DNA from: Rhodococcus sp. NBC_00297
GTDB taxonomy: Bacteria; Actinomycetota; Actinomycetes; Mycobacteriales; Mycobacteriaceae
NCBI RefSeq assembly: GCF_036173065.1
Contig: NZ_CP108041.1
Coordinates: 4,529,001-4,593,000 of the forward strand
DNA: 64,000 nt
Direction of reading: 5' to 3'
Shown here: positions 29,138 to 37,356 of the stretch, one piece after another
How positions within the stretch are numbered: the stretch's first letter is position 1
Layout of the letters: each line of letters opens with the position of its first letter
The notes under the pieces: generated by a model
What the model saw: only the letters and a program-made list of their open reading frames with translations
Database searches by the model: none
What the model was told of the DNA's origin: nothing
Made by a program: the position numbers and the translations under genes

Positions 29138-31834
29138 GTGAGTCCAGTAACCGAGTCCTCGCCCCTCCTGATGCTGATCGACGGTCACTCGGTGGCGTAT
29201 CGCGCCTTCTACGCCCTGCCCGCCGAGAACTTCAAGACCACCAGCGGGCAGACCACCAACGCGGTGTACGGGTTCACCTCCATGCTCATCAATCTGCTGC
29301 GGGACGAGTCGCCCACGCACGTCGGCGCGGCCTTCGACGTCTCTCGTCAGACCTTCCGGGCGGACAAGTTCCCGGAGTACAAGGCCAATCGCATCAAGAC
29401 GCCCGACGAGTTCGCGGGGCAGATCGACATCACCAAGGACGTCCTCGGAGCACTGGGCATCCCGGTGATGGCGGAGCCGGGCTTCGAGGCGGACGACATC
29501 ATCGCCACCCTCACCACGCAGGCGGTCGCGGCGGGGTACCGGGTGCTGGTGGTCACCGGCGACCGGGACTCGCTGCAGTTGGTCAACGACCAGGTGACCG
29601 TCCTCTACCCGCGCAAGGGCGTCTCCGACCTGACGCGGTTCACGCCGGCGGAGGTCGAGAGCAAGTACGGACTCACCCCGGCCCAGTATCCGGACTTCGC
29701 GGCGCTGCGCGGAGACCCCAGCGACAATCTTCCCGGCATCCCGGGGGTGGGGGAGAAGACCGCCACCAAGTGGATCCGGGAGTACGGCAGCCTCGAGGAC
29801 CTGGTCGACAAGGTCGACACCGTGCGAGGCAAGGTCGGCGACGCGCTGCGCGCCAATCTCTCCAGCGTCGTCCTCAATCGCCAGCTCACCGAGATGGTGC
29901 GCGACGTCCCTCTGCCGTACACACCGGATCAGCTGCAGCTGGCGCCGTGGGACCGCGAGCGCGTGCACGCGCTGTTCGACGATCTCGAGTTCCGTGTGTT
30001 GCGCGATCGGCTCTTCGCCACCCTCTCGTCGACCGAGCCGGAGGCGGAGGAGGGCTTCGAGGTGCGGGGCCGCGCGCTCGAACCGGGCGAGCTCGCCGAG
30101 TGGCTCGAGGCGCACACGCAGGACGGTGTCCGCACCGGGCTCTCCGTCGTGGGGACGCGGTCCCCGTTCGACGGTGACGCGTCGGCCGTCGCGTTCGCGT
30201 CGGCGGACGGGGAGGGCGCCTACGTCGAGACCATCGGGCTCACCGCCGAGGACGAGCAGGCGCTCGCGGCCTGGTTCGCGGACGAGTCGCGGCCCAAGGC
30301 TCTCCACGAGGCCAAGTGGGCGTTGCATGCGCTGCGCGGTCGCGGATGGCCCGTCGCGGGGCTGACCAGCGACACCGCACTCGCGGCCTACCTGGTCCGA
30401 CCGGGGCAGCGGAGCTTCGCGCTCGACGACCTGTCGCTGCGGTACCTCAAGCGCGAGTTGCGCATCGAAGACGCCGGCGACGCCCAGCTGTCCCTGCTCG
30501 ACAGCGAGGACGAGACGCAGGCAGCGGTGGCCGAGGGGGAGATACTGCGAGCGCAGGCGGTGCTGGATCTCGCGGACGCGCTGGACCGTGAGCTCGACGA
30601 GATCGAGTCCGCGCCGCTGCTCTCGGACATGGAGCTGCCGCTGCTCGGCGTGCTCGCCACCGTCGAGAACACCGGTATCGCGATCGATCTCGATCATCTG
30701 CACGACCTGCAGAGTCAGTTCGCCGGGGAGGTGAGCGTCGCCGCCGAGGCGGCCTACGCGGTGATCGGCAAGCAGATCAACCTCGGGTCACCCAAGCAGT
30801 TGCAGGTGGTCCTGTTCGACGAGCTCGACATGCCCAAGACCAAGCGCACCAAGACCGGCTACACCACCGATGCCGAAGCGCTGCAGTCGATGTTCGAGAA
30901 GACCGAGCATCCCTTCCTCCGGCACCTACTCGATCACCGGGACGCCACGCGGCTCAAGGTGACGGTCGACGGTCTGCTCAAGTCGGTCAGCGACGACGGG
31001 CGCATCCACACCACGTTCAACCAGACCATCGCCGCGACGGGTCGGCTGTCCTCCACCGAGCCCAACCTGCAGAACATTCCGGTCAAGACGTCCGCGGGCC
31101 GTCGCATCAGGGAGGGCTTCGTCGTCGGCGAGGGTTACGACTCGCTGATGACGGCGGACTACAGCCAGATCGAGATGCGGATCATGGCGCACGTCTCCAA
31201 GGACGAGGGGCTCATCGAGGCCTTCAACACCGGCGAGGATCTGCACAGCTTCGTCGGGTCGCGCGCTTTCGGGGTGCCCATCGACGAGGTGACGCCGGAG
31301 TTGCGCCGCCGGGTCAAGGCGATGTCGTACGGACTGGCGTACGGGCTCAGTGCCTACGGCCTCTCCCAGCAGCTCAAGATCTCCACCGAGGAGGCCAAGG
31401 AGCAGATGGAGGCGTACTTCTCCCGGTTCGGTGGGGTGCGCGACTATCTGCACGAGGTCGTGGAGGCGGCGCGCAAGGTCGGCTACACCTCGACTCTCTA
31501 CGGACGTCGCCGCTACCTGCCGGATCTGACGAGCGACAATCGTCAGCGCCGCGAGGTCGCCGAGCGCGCGGCCCTCAACGCCCCCATCCAGGGCACCGCG
31601 GCCGACATCATCAAGGTCGCGATGATCGACGTCCAGCTCGGACTGGTCGAGGCCGGGCTCACCTCGCGGATGCTCCTCCAGGTGCACGACGAACTGGTGC
31701 TCGAGGTCGTCGAGTCCGAACGCGCCGAGGTCGAGGCGTTGGTCCGAGACAAGATGGCGCACGCCATCGAGCTGTCGGTGCCGCTCGACGTCTCCGTGGG
31801 AACGGGTCGCACCTGGGACGACGCCGCACACTGA
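29138..31834 (+). CDS. polA: DNA polymerase I
   Basis: Family A polymerase (898 aa) for repair synthesis and Okazaki fragment processing. The N-terminal 5'-3' exonuclease (about 1-300) has DGHSVAYRAFYA, EADDIIATL, VTGDRDSLQL and GDPSDNLPGIPGVGEKTA. The central 3'-5' exonuclease domain lacks the DxE and later Asp residues, so it should not proofread, as in mycobacteria. The polymerase domain has motif A ADYSQIEMRI, motif B RRVKAMSYGLAYG (Tyr in place of the usual Phe) and motif C VHDELVLEV. The GTG start is probably leaderless. Confidence 0.96.
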   Translation: MSPVTESSPLLMLIDGHSVAYRAFYALPAENFKTTSGQTTNAVYGFTSMLINLLRDESPTHVGAAFDVSRQTFRADKFPEYKANRIKTPDEFAGQIDITKDVLGALGIPVMAEPGFEADDIIATLTTQAVAAGYRVLVVTGDRDSLQLVNDQVTVLYPRKGVSDLTRFTPAEVESKYGLTPAQYPDFAALRGDPSDNLPGIPGVGEKTATKWIREYGSLEDLVDKVDTVRGKVGDALRANLSSVVLNRQLTEMVRDVPLPYTPDQLQLAPWDRERVHALFDDLEFRVLRDRLFATLSSTEPEAEEGFEVRGRALEPGELAEWLEAHTQDGVRTGLSVVGTRSPFDGDASAVAFASADGEGAYVETIGLTAEDEQALAAWFADESRPKALHEAKWALHALRGRGWPVAGLTSDTALAAYLVRPGQRSFALDDLSLRYLKRELRIEDAGDAQLSLLDSEDETQAAVAEGEILRAQAVLDLADALDRELDEIESAPLLSDMELPLLGVLATVENTGIAIDLDHLHDLQSQFAGEVSVAAEAAYAVIGKQINLGSPKQLQVVLFDELDMPKTKRTKTGYTTDAEALQSMFEKTEHPFLRHLLDHRDATRLKVTVDGLLKSVSDDGRIHTTFNQTIAATGRLSSTEPNLQNIPVKTSAGRRIREGFVVGEGYDSLMTADYSQIEMRIMAHVSKDEGLIEAFNTGEDLHSFVGSRAFGVPIDEVTPELRRRVKAMSYGLAYGLSAYGLSQQLKISTEEAKEQMEAYFSRFGGVRDYLHEVVEAARKVGYTSTLYGRRRYLPDLTSDNRQRREVAERAALNAPIQGTAADIIKVAMIDVQLGLVEAGLTSRMLLQVHDELVLEVVESERAEVEALVRDKMAHAIELSVPLDVSVGTGRTWDDAAH

Positions 31835-31849
31835 GGCGACCACACGACG

Positions 31850-31891
31850 ACGACGGCGGGCGACGGAATCTCTTCCGTCGCCCGCCGTCGT
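31850..31891. terminator. Bidirectional terminator between polA and trxA
   Basis: Perfect 19-base inverted repeat with a TCTC loop located between the convergent polA and trxA stops, 16 and 25 bases away respectively. It should stop transcription from both sides. Confidence 0.8.
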
Positions 31892-31915
31892 GGTGCGGTT
31901 GTCAGCCCGCGGTGG

Positions 31916-32287
31916 TCACTCGGCCGCGGCCTGCTGCTCCGCGATCTGCTTGCGGACGTCGTCCATGTCCAGGCCCTTGATCTGGCCGACCAGGTCCTCG
32001 AGCGCCGCCTGCGGAAGTGCGCCGGGCTGCGCGAAGACGAGGACGCCCTCGCGGAACGCCATGAGCGTGGGAATCGAGCGGATGTTCGCGGCGGCGGCGA
32101 GTCCCTGCTCCGCCTCGGTGTCGACCTTGCCGAACACGACGTCGGGGTGCTGCTCCGAGGACTTCTCGAACGTCGGGGCGAACTGCTTGCACGGTCCGCA
32201 CCAGTCGGCCCAGAAGTCGACCAGAACGACGTCGTTACCGGTGACGGTCTCGTCGAAGTTCTGCTGGGTGAGGGTCTGCGTTGCCAC
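31916..32287 (-). CDS. trxA: Thioredoxin
   Basis: A 123-aa thioredoxin with active-site Cys30 and Cys33 (WADWCGPCK), the cis-proline loop RSIPT at residue 73 and the buried Asp (VDFWADW). It has a helical tail (DDVRKQIAEQQAAAE) beyond the core. The GTG at 32287 is preceded by AAAGGAT on the minus strand. No thioredoxin reductase is adjacent, so this is a stand-alone copy. Confidence 0.93.
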   Translation of the reverse strand: MATQTLTQQNFDETVTGNDVVLVDFWADWCGPCKQFAPTFEKSSEQHPDVVFGKVDTEAEQGLAAAANIRSIPTLMAFREGVLVFAQPGALPQAALEDLVGQIKGLDMDDVRKQIAEQQAAAE

Positions 32288-32390
32288 GAGGATCCTTTCG
32301 TCGTGAGTGCCGACCCACCTCGTGTGGGCTCCGGCATGGTGTTCTGTCCACCGTCAACAGGCGGACCCGCGCCGTCATTCCCGAATTCGA

Positions 32391-33389
32391 TCAGACCGAG
32401 ACGGGCGCCGCCCGGAAGGTGCGCCGGTAGGACTGCGGTGTGGTGCGGCGTAGCCGCAGGAAGTGCTGGCGCAACACCGCCGCGGAACCGAATCCCACGG
32501 TGTCCGCGACGGCGTCCACCGACAGGTCACTGGACTCGAGGAGTCGCTGCGCCTCGAGAACGCGCTGATCGCTGATCCAGCGTGCCGGGGTCGTGCCCGT
32601 CTCCGCCTGGAATCGGCGAGCGAAGGTGCGGGGCGACATCGAGACGCGTGCTGCCAGGACGTCCACAGTGAGGTCCTCGCGCAGGTTCTCGGCGATCCAG
32701 TCGATGAGCGGGGCGAGGGTGTCCGAGTCGCAGGTGGGGACGGGCACCGCGACGTACTGGGCCTGGCCGCCGTCACGGTGCGGGGGCACCACCATGCGTC
32801 GTGCGATGCCGTTGGCCACCGCGGCGCCCTGTGTGGACCGCACGATGTGCAGGCACAGGTCGATCCCGGCAGCGGTTCCCGCGCTGGTGTAGACGTTGCC
32901 GTCCTGGACGTAGAGCACGTTCGAGTCGACCGTGGCGCCGGGAAAGCGCTCGGCCAGGCGCGCCGCATGGCGCCAGTGGGTCGTGCACCGACGTCCGTCC
33001 AGCAGTCCCGCCTCGCCGAGAACGAAGGCGCCGGTGCACAGGCTCGCGACGCGCGCGCCTCTCGCCACGGCAGCGCGCAACTTCTCGGCCAGCGGCTCGA
33101 GGTCGTGGCCGTCACCGGTGCCGCAGGCGAACGTGCCGTCCGGCGCCGTCGCGGTACCACCCGCGGACATGATGATCAGATCCGCGTCGTCGAGTCGATC
33201 GAGGTCGTACGGGACGTCGATGGAGTAGCCGAACCGAGTGCGGATCGGGTCGGGGACGGCCGCGATCAGCGAGAAGTCGTAGACCGGCAGTCCGTCGTCC
33301 GACCGGTCGAATCCGAAGACCTCGCACGCGACACCCAGTTCGAACGCCTCGGTCAACGGCAGGAGCGGGACGACCACCTTCGTCAGCAT
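32391..33389 (-). CDS. GlxA-type AraC family transcriptional regulator
   Basis: A 332-aa regulator joining an N-terminal DJ-1/PfpI-like domain (residues 1-190, with ASLCTGAFVLGEAGLLDG at the nucleophile-elbow position) to a C-terminal AraC double helix-turn-helix (about 222-325: LTVDVLAARVSMSPRTFARRFQAETGTTPARW and VADTVGFGSAAVLRQHF). It is divergent from a small membrane peptide and a DMT exporter, which are plausible targets. The ligand is unknown. Confidence 0.92.
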   Translation of the reverse strand: MLTKVVVPLLPLTEAFELGVACEVFGFDRSDDGLPVYDFSLIAAVPDPIRTRFGYSIDVPYDLDRLDDADLIIMSAGGTATAPDGTFACGTGDGHDLEPLAEKLRAAVARGARVASLCTGAFVLGEAGLLDGRRCTTHWRHAARLAERFPGATVDSNVLYVQDGNVYTSAGTAAGIDLCLHIVRSTQGAAVANGIARRMVVPPHRDGGQAQYVAVPVPTCDSDTLAPLIDWIAENLREDLTVDVLAARVSMSPRTFARRFQAETGTTPARWISDQRVLEAQRLLESSDLSVDAVADTVGFGSAAVLRQHFLRLRRTTPQSYRRTFRAAPVSV

Positions 33390-33396
33390 GTCGCCC

Positions 33397-33402
33397 AGTA
33401 TG
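33397..33402 (-). promoter_or_regulatory. Candidate leaderless promoter of the GlxA-type regulator
   Basis: CATACT on the minus strand ends 7 bases before the ATG at 33389. It overlaps one arm of a TGGCAG/CTGCCA inverted repeat (33401-33406 and 33430-33435), a possible autoregulatory operator. Confidence 0.35.
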
Positions 33403-33472
33403 GCAGGAAAACGACGAAATATGTCATTACTGCCACTGTTGGTGGAATCCGCTGCGACGGAGTATTTCTCGC

Positions 33473-33598
33473 ATGACCTTCTTCCTCGTTCTCGCGACAG
33501 TCCTGCTCCTCCTCACTGTCCTGGCCGCCCTCGCACTCGCGGATCGGACACCCGACACCCATGCCGAGGTGACCCGCCACGGCGACTACCGTTTCTGA
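33473..33598 (+). CDS. Small single-pass membrane peptide (41 aa)
   Basis: ATG at 33473 with GGAG 10 bases upstream opens a 41-codon frame ending at TGA 33596-33598. Residues 2-23 form one very hydrophobic helix (TFFLVLATVLLLLTVLAALAL), followed by a polar tail DRTPDTHAEVTRHGDYRF. It ends two bases before the GTG of the DMT transporter, so it may be translated with it. The tail has the ordered look of a real small protein, but no family is recognised. Confidence 0.5.
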   Translation: MTFFLVLATVLLLLTVLAALALADRTPDTHAEVTRHGDYRF

Positions 33599-33600
33599 TC

Positions 33601-34494
33601 GTGCTCGTACTGCAGTTCCTGGCCACCGCAGCGGTGTGGGGCGCGAGCTTCCTGTTCATGAAGGTGGGCCTCGAGGGGCTGAGCTTCGTCCAGGTGGTGC
33701 TGGCGCGACTCGTCCTCGGTGCGGCCACACTGCTGATCCTGTTGCGTCCCATGCATGTTCGACTCCCGCGGCGAGGAGTCGTGTGGCTCCACTCGACGTT
33801 CCTCGCGGTGGTGCAGTGCATCCTCCCGTGGCTGCTGTTCGCGTGGGCGGAGCAGGAGATCGACTCGGCCACGGCATCCATCGTCAACGCGACGACGCCG
33901 CTCATGACGACGGTGCTGGCCTTCGCCGTTCTTCCCGCCGAACGGCCGACTCTGCTGCGCGCCGCGGGCCTCCTGATCGGCTTCGCCGGCATCGTCGTGG
34001 TGTTCGCGCCGTGGGAGAGCGGTCTGAGTGGCAGCCCGCGTGCGCAGCTGGCGTGCCTCGGCGCCACCGCGTCCTACGGTGTCGCGCTGGTGTACCTGCG
34101 TCGGTTCGTCATCCCGCTGGGTGTGCCGTCGTTGGCGGTGGCGACGATGCAGATCGGTCTCGCCGCGATGATGATGCTGGTCGCGGCACCCGTGGTGGCG
34201 AGCGACGCGGTGCGTCTCGACGTGCCCGTCGTCGCGTCGATGCTCGCGCTCGGCTGTGCCGGCACCGGGCTGGCCTTCCTGTGGAACACCAACGTCGTGA
34301 CGGGATGGGGACCGTCCGCCGCGTCGACCGTGACGTACCTCAGTCCCGTCGTCGGCATCGCGCTCGGCGCCCTCGTGCTCGACGAGTCGGTCACCGCGAA
34401 CGCGGTGCTCGGTACCGCGCTCATCATCGTCGGGGTGGTGGTCACGACGAGGCGCCGAGCCGCCTCGGTGGCCGCGCCGCCTGTCACCCGATGA
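33601..34494 (+). CDS. EamA/DMT superfamily transporter
   Basis: A 297-aa protein with ten predicted transmembrane helices arranged as two EamA repeats. WGASFLFMKVGLEGLSFVQVVLARLVLGA begins the first. LSGSPRAQLACLGATASYGVALVYLRR begins the second, and SPVVGIALGALVLDESVTANAVLGTALIIVGV closes it. The GTG at 33601 fits the first helix. Members export amino acids or other metabolites; the substrate is unknown. The 3' end overlaps the convergent 2H phosphoesterase gene by 11 bp. Confidence 0.88.
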   Translation: MLVLQFLATAAVWGASFLFMKVGLEGLSFVQVVLARLVLGAATLLILLRPMHVRLPRRGVVWLHSTFLAVVQCILPWLLFAWAEQEIDSATASIVNATTPLMTTVLAFAVLPAERPTLLRAAGLLIGFAGIVVVFAPWESGLSGSPRAQLACLGATASYGVALVYLRRFVIPLGVPSLAVATMQIGLAAMMMLVAAPVVASDAVRLDVPVVASMLALGCAGTGLAFLWNTNVVTGWGPSAASTVTYLSPVVGIALGALVLDESVTANAVLGTALIIVGVVVTTRRRAASVAAPPVTR

Positions 34495-35026
34495 GCCAGT
34501 CGGCTCTCGCGTCGCCGTCCCAGCGACGGACGGCCGACACCTCGGCGTCGACGTCCTGAAGATCGGTCACGAGATGCGATGCTGCGGAACCGATGTCCTC
34601 GGGACGCGCGCGCATCGCCAGGGTCACGTGCGGAGTCCAGTGCCCGGGTTCGAGATGCGGGGGAATGCCGGGCGAGTCGGCGAGCGCCTCGTACACCCGC
34701 GCGTGCAGATCCAGGAGAGCCGCGGTCGGCACGACGGAGCGGGCCAGGACCGCCCGCGATCCGCCGAAGACCACCAACCCGCCGAGGCGTACCGACTCGG
34801 GGAACCGCCACGACCCGGCGTCTCGTCCGTCGGCGATCAGAGCGGCGAGCCGGCGCTCGGCGACGTCGTCGATCCTCGACGCGACCGCGATGGTGACGTG
34901 CGGACGGTTGGACGCCCCCGCGTGCCGAGCCTGACTCGGCAGGCCCAGCTCGGCGAGGTAGTTCCACTCGCGCCGAATCGCATCGTCGCTGCGCTCGTCC
35001 AGGAGGAGTTCCACCGACTGCACCAT
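34484..35026 (-). CDS. 2'-5' RNA ligase/2H phosphoesterase family protein
   Basis: A 180-aa protein with two HxT motifs that define 2H phosphoesterases, His43-Thr45 (RPHVTIAV) and His133-Thr135 (WTPHVTLAM). Such proteins act on 2',5' or 2',3'-cyclic phosphodiesters in RNA or small nucleotides. The ATG at 35026 is 8 bp from the divergent dehydrogenase gene. In-frame upstream codons lack similarity to the family start VQSVELLLDERSD. The actual substrate is unknown. Confidence 0.87.
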   Translation of the reverse strand: MVQSVELLLDERSDDAIRREWNYLAELGLPSQARHAGASNRPHVTIAVASRIDDVAERRLAALIADGRDAGSWRFPESVRLGGLVVFGGSRAVLARSVVPTAALLDLHARVYEALADSPGIPPHLEPGHWTPHVTLAMRARPEDIGSAASHLVTDLQDVDAEVSAVRRWDGDARADWLIG

Positions 35027-35034
35027 GATGGGTA

Positions 35035-36183
35035 ATGATGGCGGCCATGACGAGTGCAGCGCATCCCGGGGCCTCACAGTCCGACGAGTCCGGTGCCGGT
35101 TCGCGCCGCGCACCGCACCGCATCGGTGTCCTGCACGGCGACGGCATCGGCACCGAGATCGTGCCCGGGACCGTACAGATCGTCGATGCGGCCGTGCAGG
35201 CCCTGGGTGCCACGCCCGTCGAGTGGGTGGAGCTGCCCTTCGGTCGTGCGGCACTCGACGAGTTCGGCGACGCGGTACCGCCGCGCACCCTGAGCGCGTT
35301 GGCAGAGTTGGACGCCTGGGTCCTCGGACCGCACGACAGCGCGTCCTACCCCGAGGAGACGCGGGGGCAGCTGACGCCGGGTGGTCGCATCCGCAAGGAG
35401 TTCGATCTGTACGCGAACATCCGGCCGGCACGCGCGTTGCCGGGCGTGCGGGCGACGAGTCCGGACATGGACCTGGTCGTCGTCCGGGAGAACACCGAGG
35501 GCTTCTACGCCGACCGCAACATGGCCGTCGGATCCGGGGAGTTCATGCCCACTCCCGACGTCGCCCTGGCCGTGGCGGTGTTCACCCGTCGAGCGTGCGA
35601 ACGCATCGCCGAGCAGGCGTTCGCCCTCGCGGAGACTCGTCGGCGTCACGTGACCGTGGTGCACAAGACGAACGTGTTGCGGTTGACGACGGGGCTGTTC
35701 AAGGACGTGTGCATGGAGGTGGCCGAGCGGCACCCGGACGTCGAGGTGGACCACGAGCACATCGACGCCCTCACGGCGAAGCTCGTGCGGTCTGGGGAGA
35801 CCTTCGACGTCCTGGTGGCCGAGAACATGTTCGGTGACATTTTGTCCGACCTCACCGGCGAGTTGGCCGGGTCGCTCGGGACGGCACCGTCGATCAACGC
35901 CTCGGACACCAAGGTGATGGCTCAGGCCGCCCACGGCGCGGCCCCCGACATCGCGGGCCGCAACCGCGCCAACCCGACGGCGCTGCTGCTGTCGGTGGCC
36001 GCGATGCTCGAGCACCTCGCGGCGGGACCCGGGCCCGCCGATCACGCACGGGTGGGTGAGCGGATTCGCGCGGCGGTCGAGGCGACGATCGCCTCGGGAG
36101 TCGGTACCGCGGACATCGGGGGACTCGCGTCCACGAGCGAGTTCCTCGAGACGGTCGACGCCCACGTGGTGCGTGGTCTCTGA
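35035..36183 (+). CDS. Isocitrate/isopropylmalate dehydrogenase family protein
   Basis: A 382-aa NAD(P)-dependent beta-decarboxylating dehydrogenase. GVLHGDGIGTEIV, KEFDLYANIRPARALPG (substrate arginines), VVRENTEGFYADRN, VHKTNVLRLTTGLFKD (catalytic Lys), EHIDALTAKLV, AENMFGDILSDLTGELAGSLGTAPS and the nucleotide loop HGAAPDIAGRNRANP are in order. The RENTEGFYADR substrate loop matches neither leuB nor standard icd, so the substrate (a 2-hydroxyacid such as a tartrate- or isocitrate-like compound) is open. The start may be ATG 35035, 35038 or 35047. Confidence 0.85.
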   Translation: MMAAMTSAAHPGASQSDESGAGSRRAPHRIGVLHGDGIGTEIVPGTVQIVDAAVQALGATPVEWVELPFGRAALDEFGDAVPPRTLSALAELDAWVLGPHDSASYPEETRGQLTPGGRIRKEFDLYANIRPARALPGVRATSPDMDLVVVRENTEGFYADRNMAVGSGEFMPTPDVALAVAVFTRRACERIAEQAFALAETRRRHVTVVHKTNVLRLTTGLFKDVCMEVAERHPDVEVDHEHIDALTAKLVRSGETFDVLVAENMFGDILSDLTGELAGSLGTAPSINASDTKVMAQAAHGAAPDIAGRNRANPTALLLSVAAMLEHLAAGPGPADHARVGERIRAAVEATIASGVGTADIGGLASTSEFLETVDAHVVRGL

Positions 36184-36187
36184 CAGG

Positions 36188-37099
36188 TCAGGCGGTGCAG
36201 CAGAAGATCGCGGTGCCGGGGAAGAGCTCTCCACGCAACGGCGACCACTGACCCCACCCGCGATCGAGCCACTCCGGCCAGTCGGGTTCGACGATGTCGA
36301 CCAGAGTCAGCCCGGCGGCGACGATCTCGCGAACGCGGTCGCCCACGGTGCGATGGTGCTCGACGTAGGTGGCGGTGCCGTCGGGATCGAACTCGGCGTA
36401 CGGCGTGCGGTCGAAGTAGGGGATGGTGGCGGTCAGCCCGGCCGGGCCCGGATCGTCCGGGAAGATCCACCGCATCGGGTGGTTGACCGAGAACACCCAC
36501 CGTCCGCCGGGGCGCAACACGCGCCGGACCTCACGCATGACTCCGGCGGAGTCGGCGACGAACGGGATCGCGCCGAAGGCCGAGCACACCACGTCGAAGG
36601 ACGCGTCGGCGAACGGCAGGTTCTCCGCGGAGGCCTGGATCAGTGCGGGTGACGCACTGCCCGGGGACGATGCCTCGCGGGCCGCGATCGCCGCAGCGCC
36701 GTGCGCCAGCATTCCGGCCGAGATGTCGAGGCCCGTCGCGCGGGCACCGTGACTGGCCAACCAACGCGAGCAGGGTGCGGATCCGCATCCGATCTCGAGC
36801 ACGTCGCGCCCCTCGACGTCACCGAGCAGGTGCACGTCGCCCTCGTGCAGACCCTCGGGGCACCACACGAACTCGCCGGCCTCGCTCGTCACGCCGAGGA
36901 AGTCGCCGTGGGTGCGGTGGTACTCGTCGGAATCGTGGTCCCACCAGGACCGGGACGCCCGCTCGGAGGATCGGGAGTCGACGCGGCGGCGACCGGGCAG
37001 CGGCTCCGCGGGGGCCGCGTCGGCGGCGGGAGCGTGGCCGGGCGTGGACCCGGTCGGACGTGCCGGAACACCGAGATCGCCGGGGGTTTCTGTGGACAC
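36188..37099 (-). CDS. Class I SAM-dependent methyltransferase
   Basis: A 303-aa Methyltransf_11-type enzyme. Motif I is VLEIGCGSAPCSRWLASHGARATGLDIS, then ENLPFADASFDVVCSAFGAIPFV and VRRVLRPGGRWVFSVNHP. An N-terminal SWWDHDSDEYHRTHGDFLG segment is shared by a family common in actinomycetes. The first 60 residues are Pro/Ala-rich and probably disordered. The GTG at 37099 has a TAnnnT hexamer 7 bases upstream. It is convergent with the dehydrogenase gene and divergent from rpsA. Acceptor unknown. Confidence 0.87.
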   Translation of the reverse strand: MSTETPGDLGVPARPTGSTPGHAPAADAAPAEPLPGRRRVDSRSSERASRSWWDHDSDEYHRTHGDFLGVTSEAGEFVWCPEGLHEGDVHLLGDVEGRDVLEIGCGSAPCSRWLASHGARATGLDISAGMLAHGAAAIAAREASSPGSASPALIQASAENLPFADASFDVVCSAFGAIPFVADSAGVMREVRRVLRPGGRWVFSVNHPMRWIFPDDPGPAGLTATIPYFDRTPYAEFDPDGTATYVEHHRTVGDRVREIVAAGLTLVDIVEPDWPEWLDRGWGQWSPLRGELFPGTAIFCCTA

Positions 37100-37106
37100 G
37101 CGCAAC

Positions 37107-37112
37107 ACGGTA
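37107..37112 (-). promoter_or_regulatory. Leaderless promoter -10 of the methyltransferase gene
   Basis: TACCGT (minus strand) ends 7 bases before the GTG at 37099, with no ribosome binding site. Confidence 0.5.
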
Positions 37113-37143
37113 ACCGGGTTTGCTCGGTGCGCGGGGCACCGAG

Positions 37144-37149
37144 TAGTCT
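37144..37149 (+). promoter_or_regulatory. Candidate -10 of rpsA with a long leader
   Basis: TAGTCT gives a start near 37156 and an rpsA leader of about 200 nt. The leader opens with a 7-codon reading frame (MSVFACT, 37161-37184). Long leaders are usual for S1 genes and often autoregulatory. Confidence 0.4.
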
Positions 37150-37356
37150 TCGATACGCGAATGTCTGTCTTCGCGTGCACGTGATCGGACTCCCGCTCGT
37201 CGGCGAGGGTCCGTGGCGTGTCCGGGGGGACTGCGTCGTGTCTCGTCTCCCAGCGCTCAAGATACGGCAGCACGCGTGTCCTGTCCGCAGGAAGAACGAG
37301 TCTGTCCGACCGAACATCCATCCACCGACCCCAACCCGTCCGGAGCAACTCACCAC

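Noticed and set aside
37161..37184. Seven-codon upstream frame MSVFACT in the rpsA leader
   Set aside because: Very short, begins a few bases after the predicted transcript start, and has no ribosome binding site. It is mentioned only as part of the leader.
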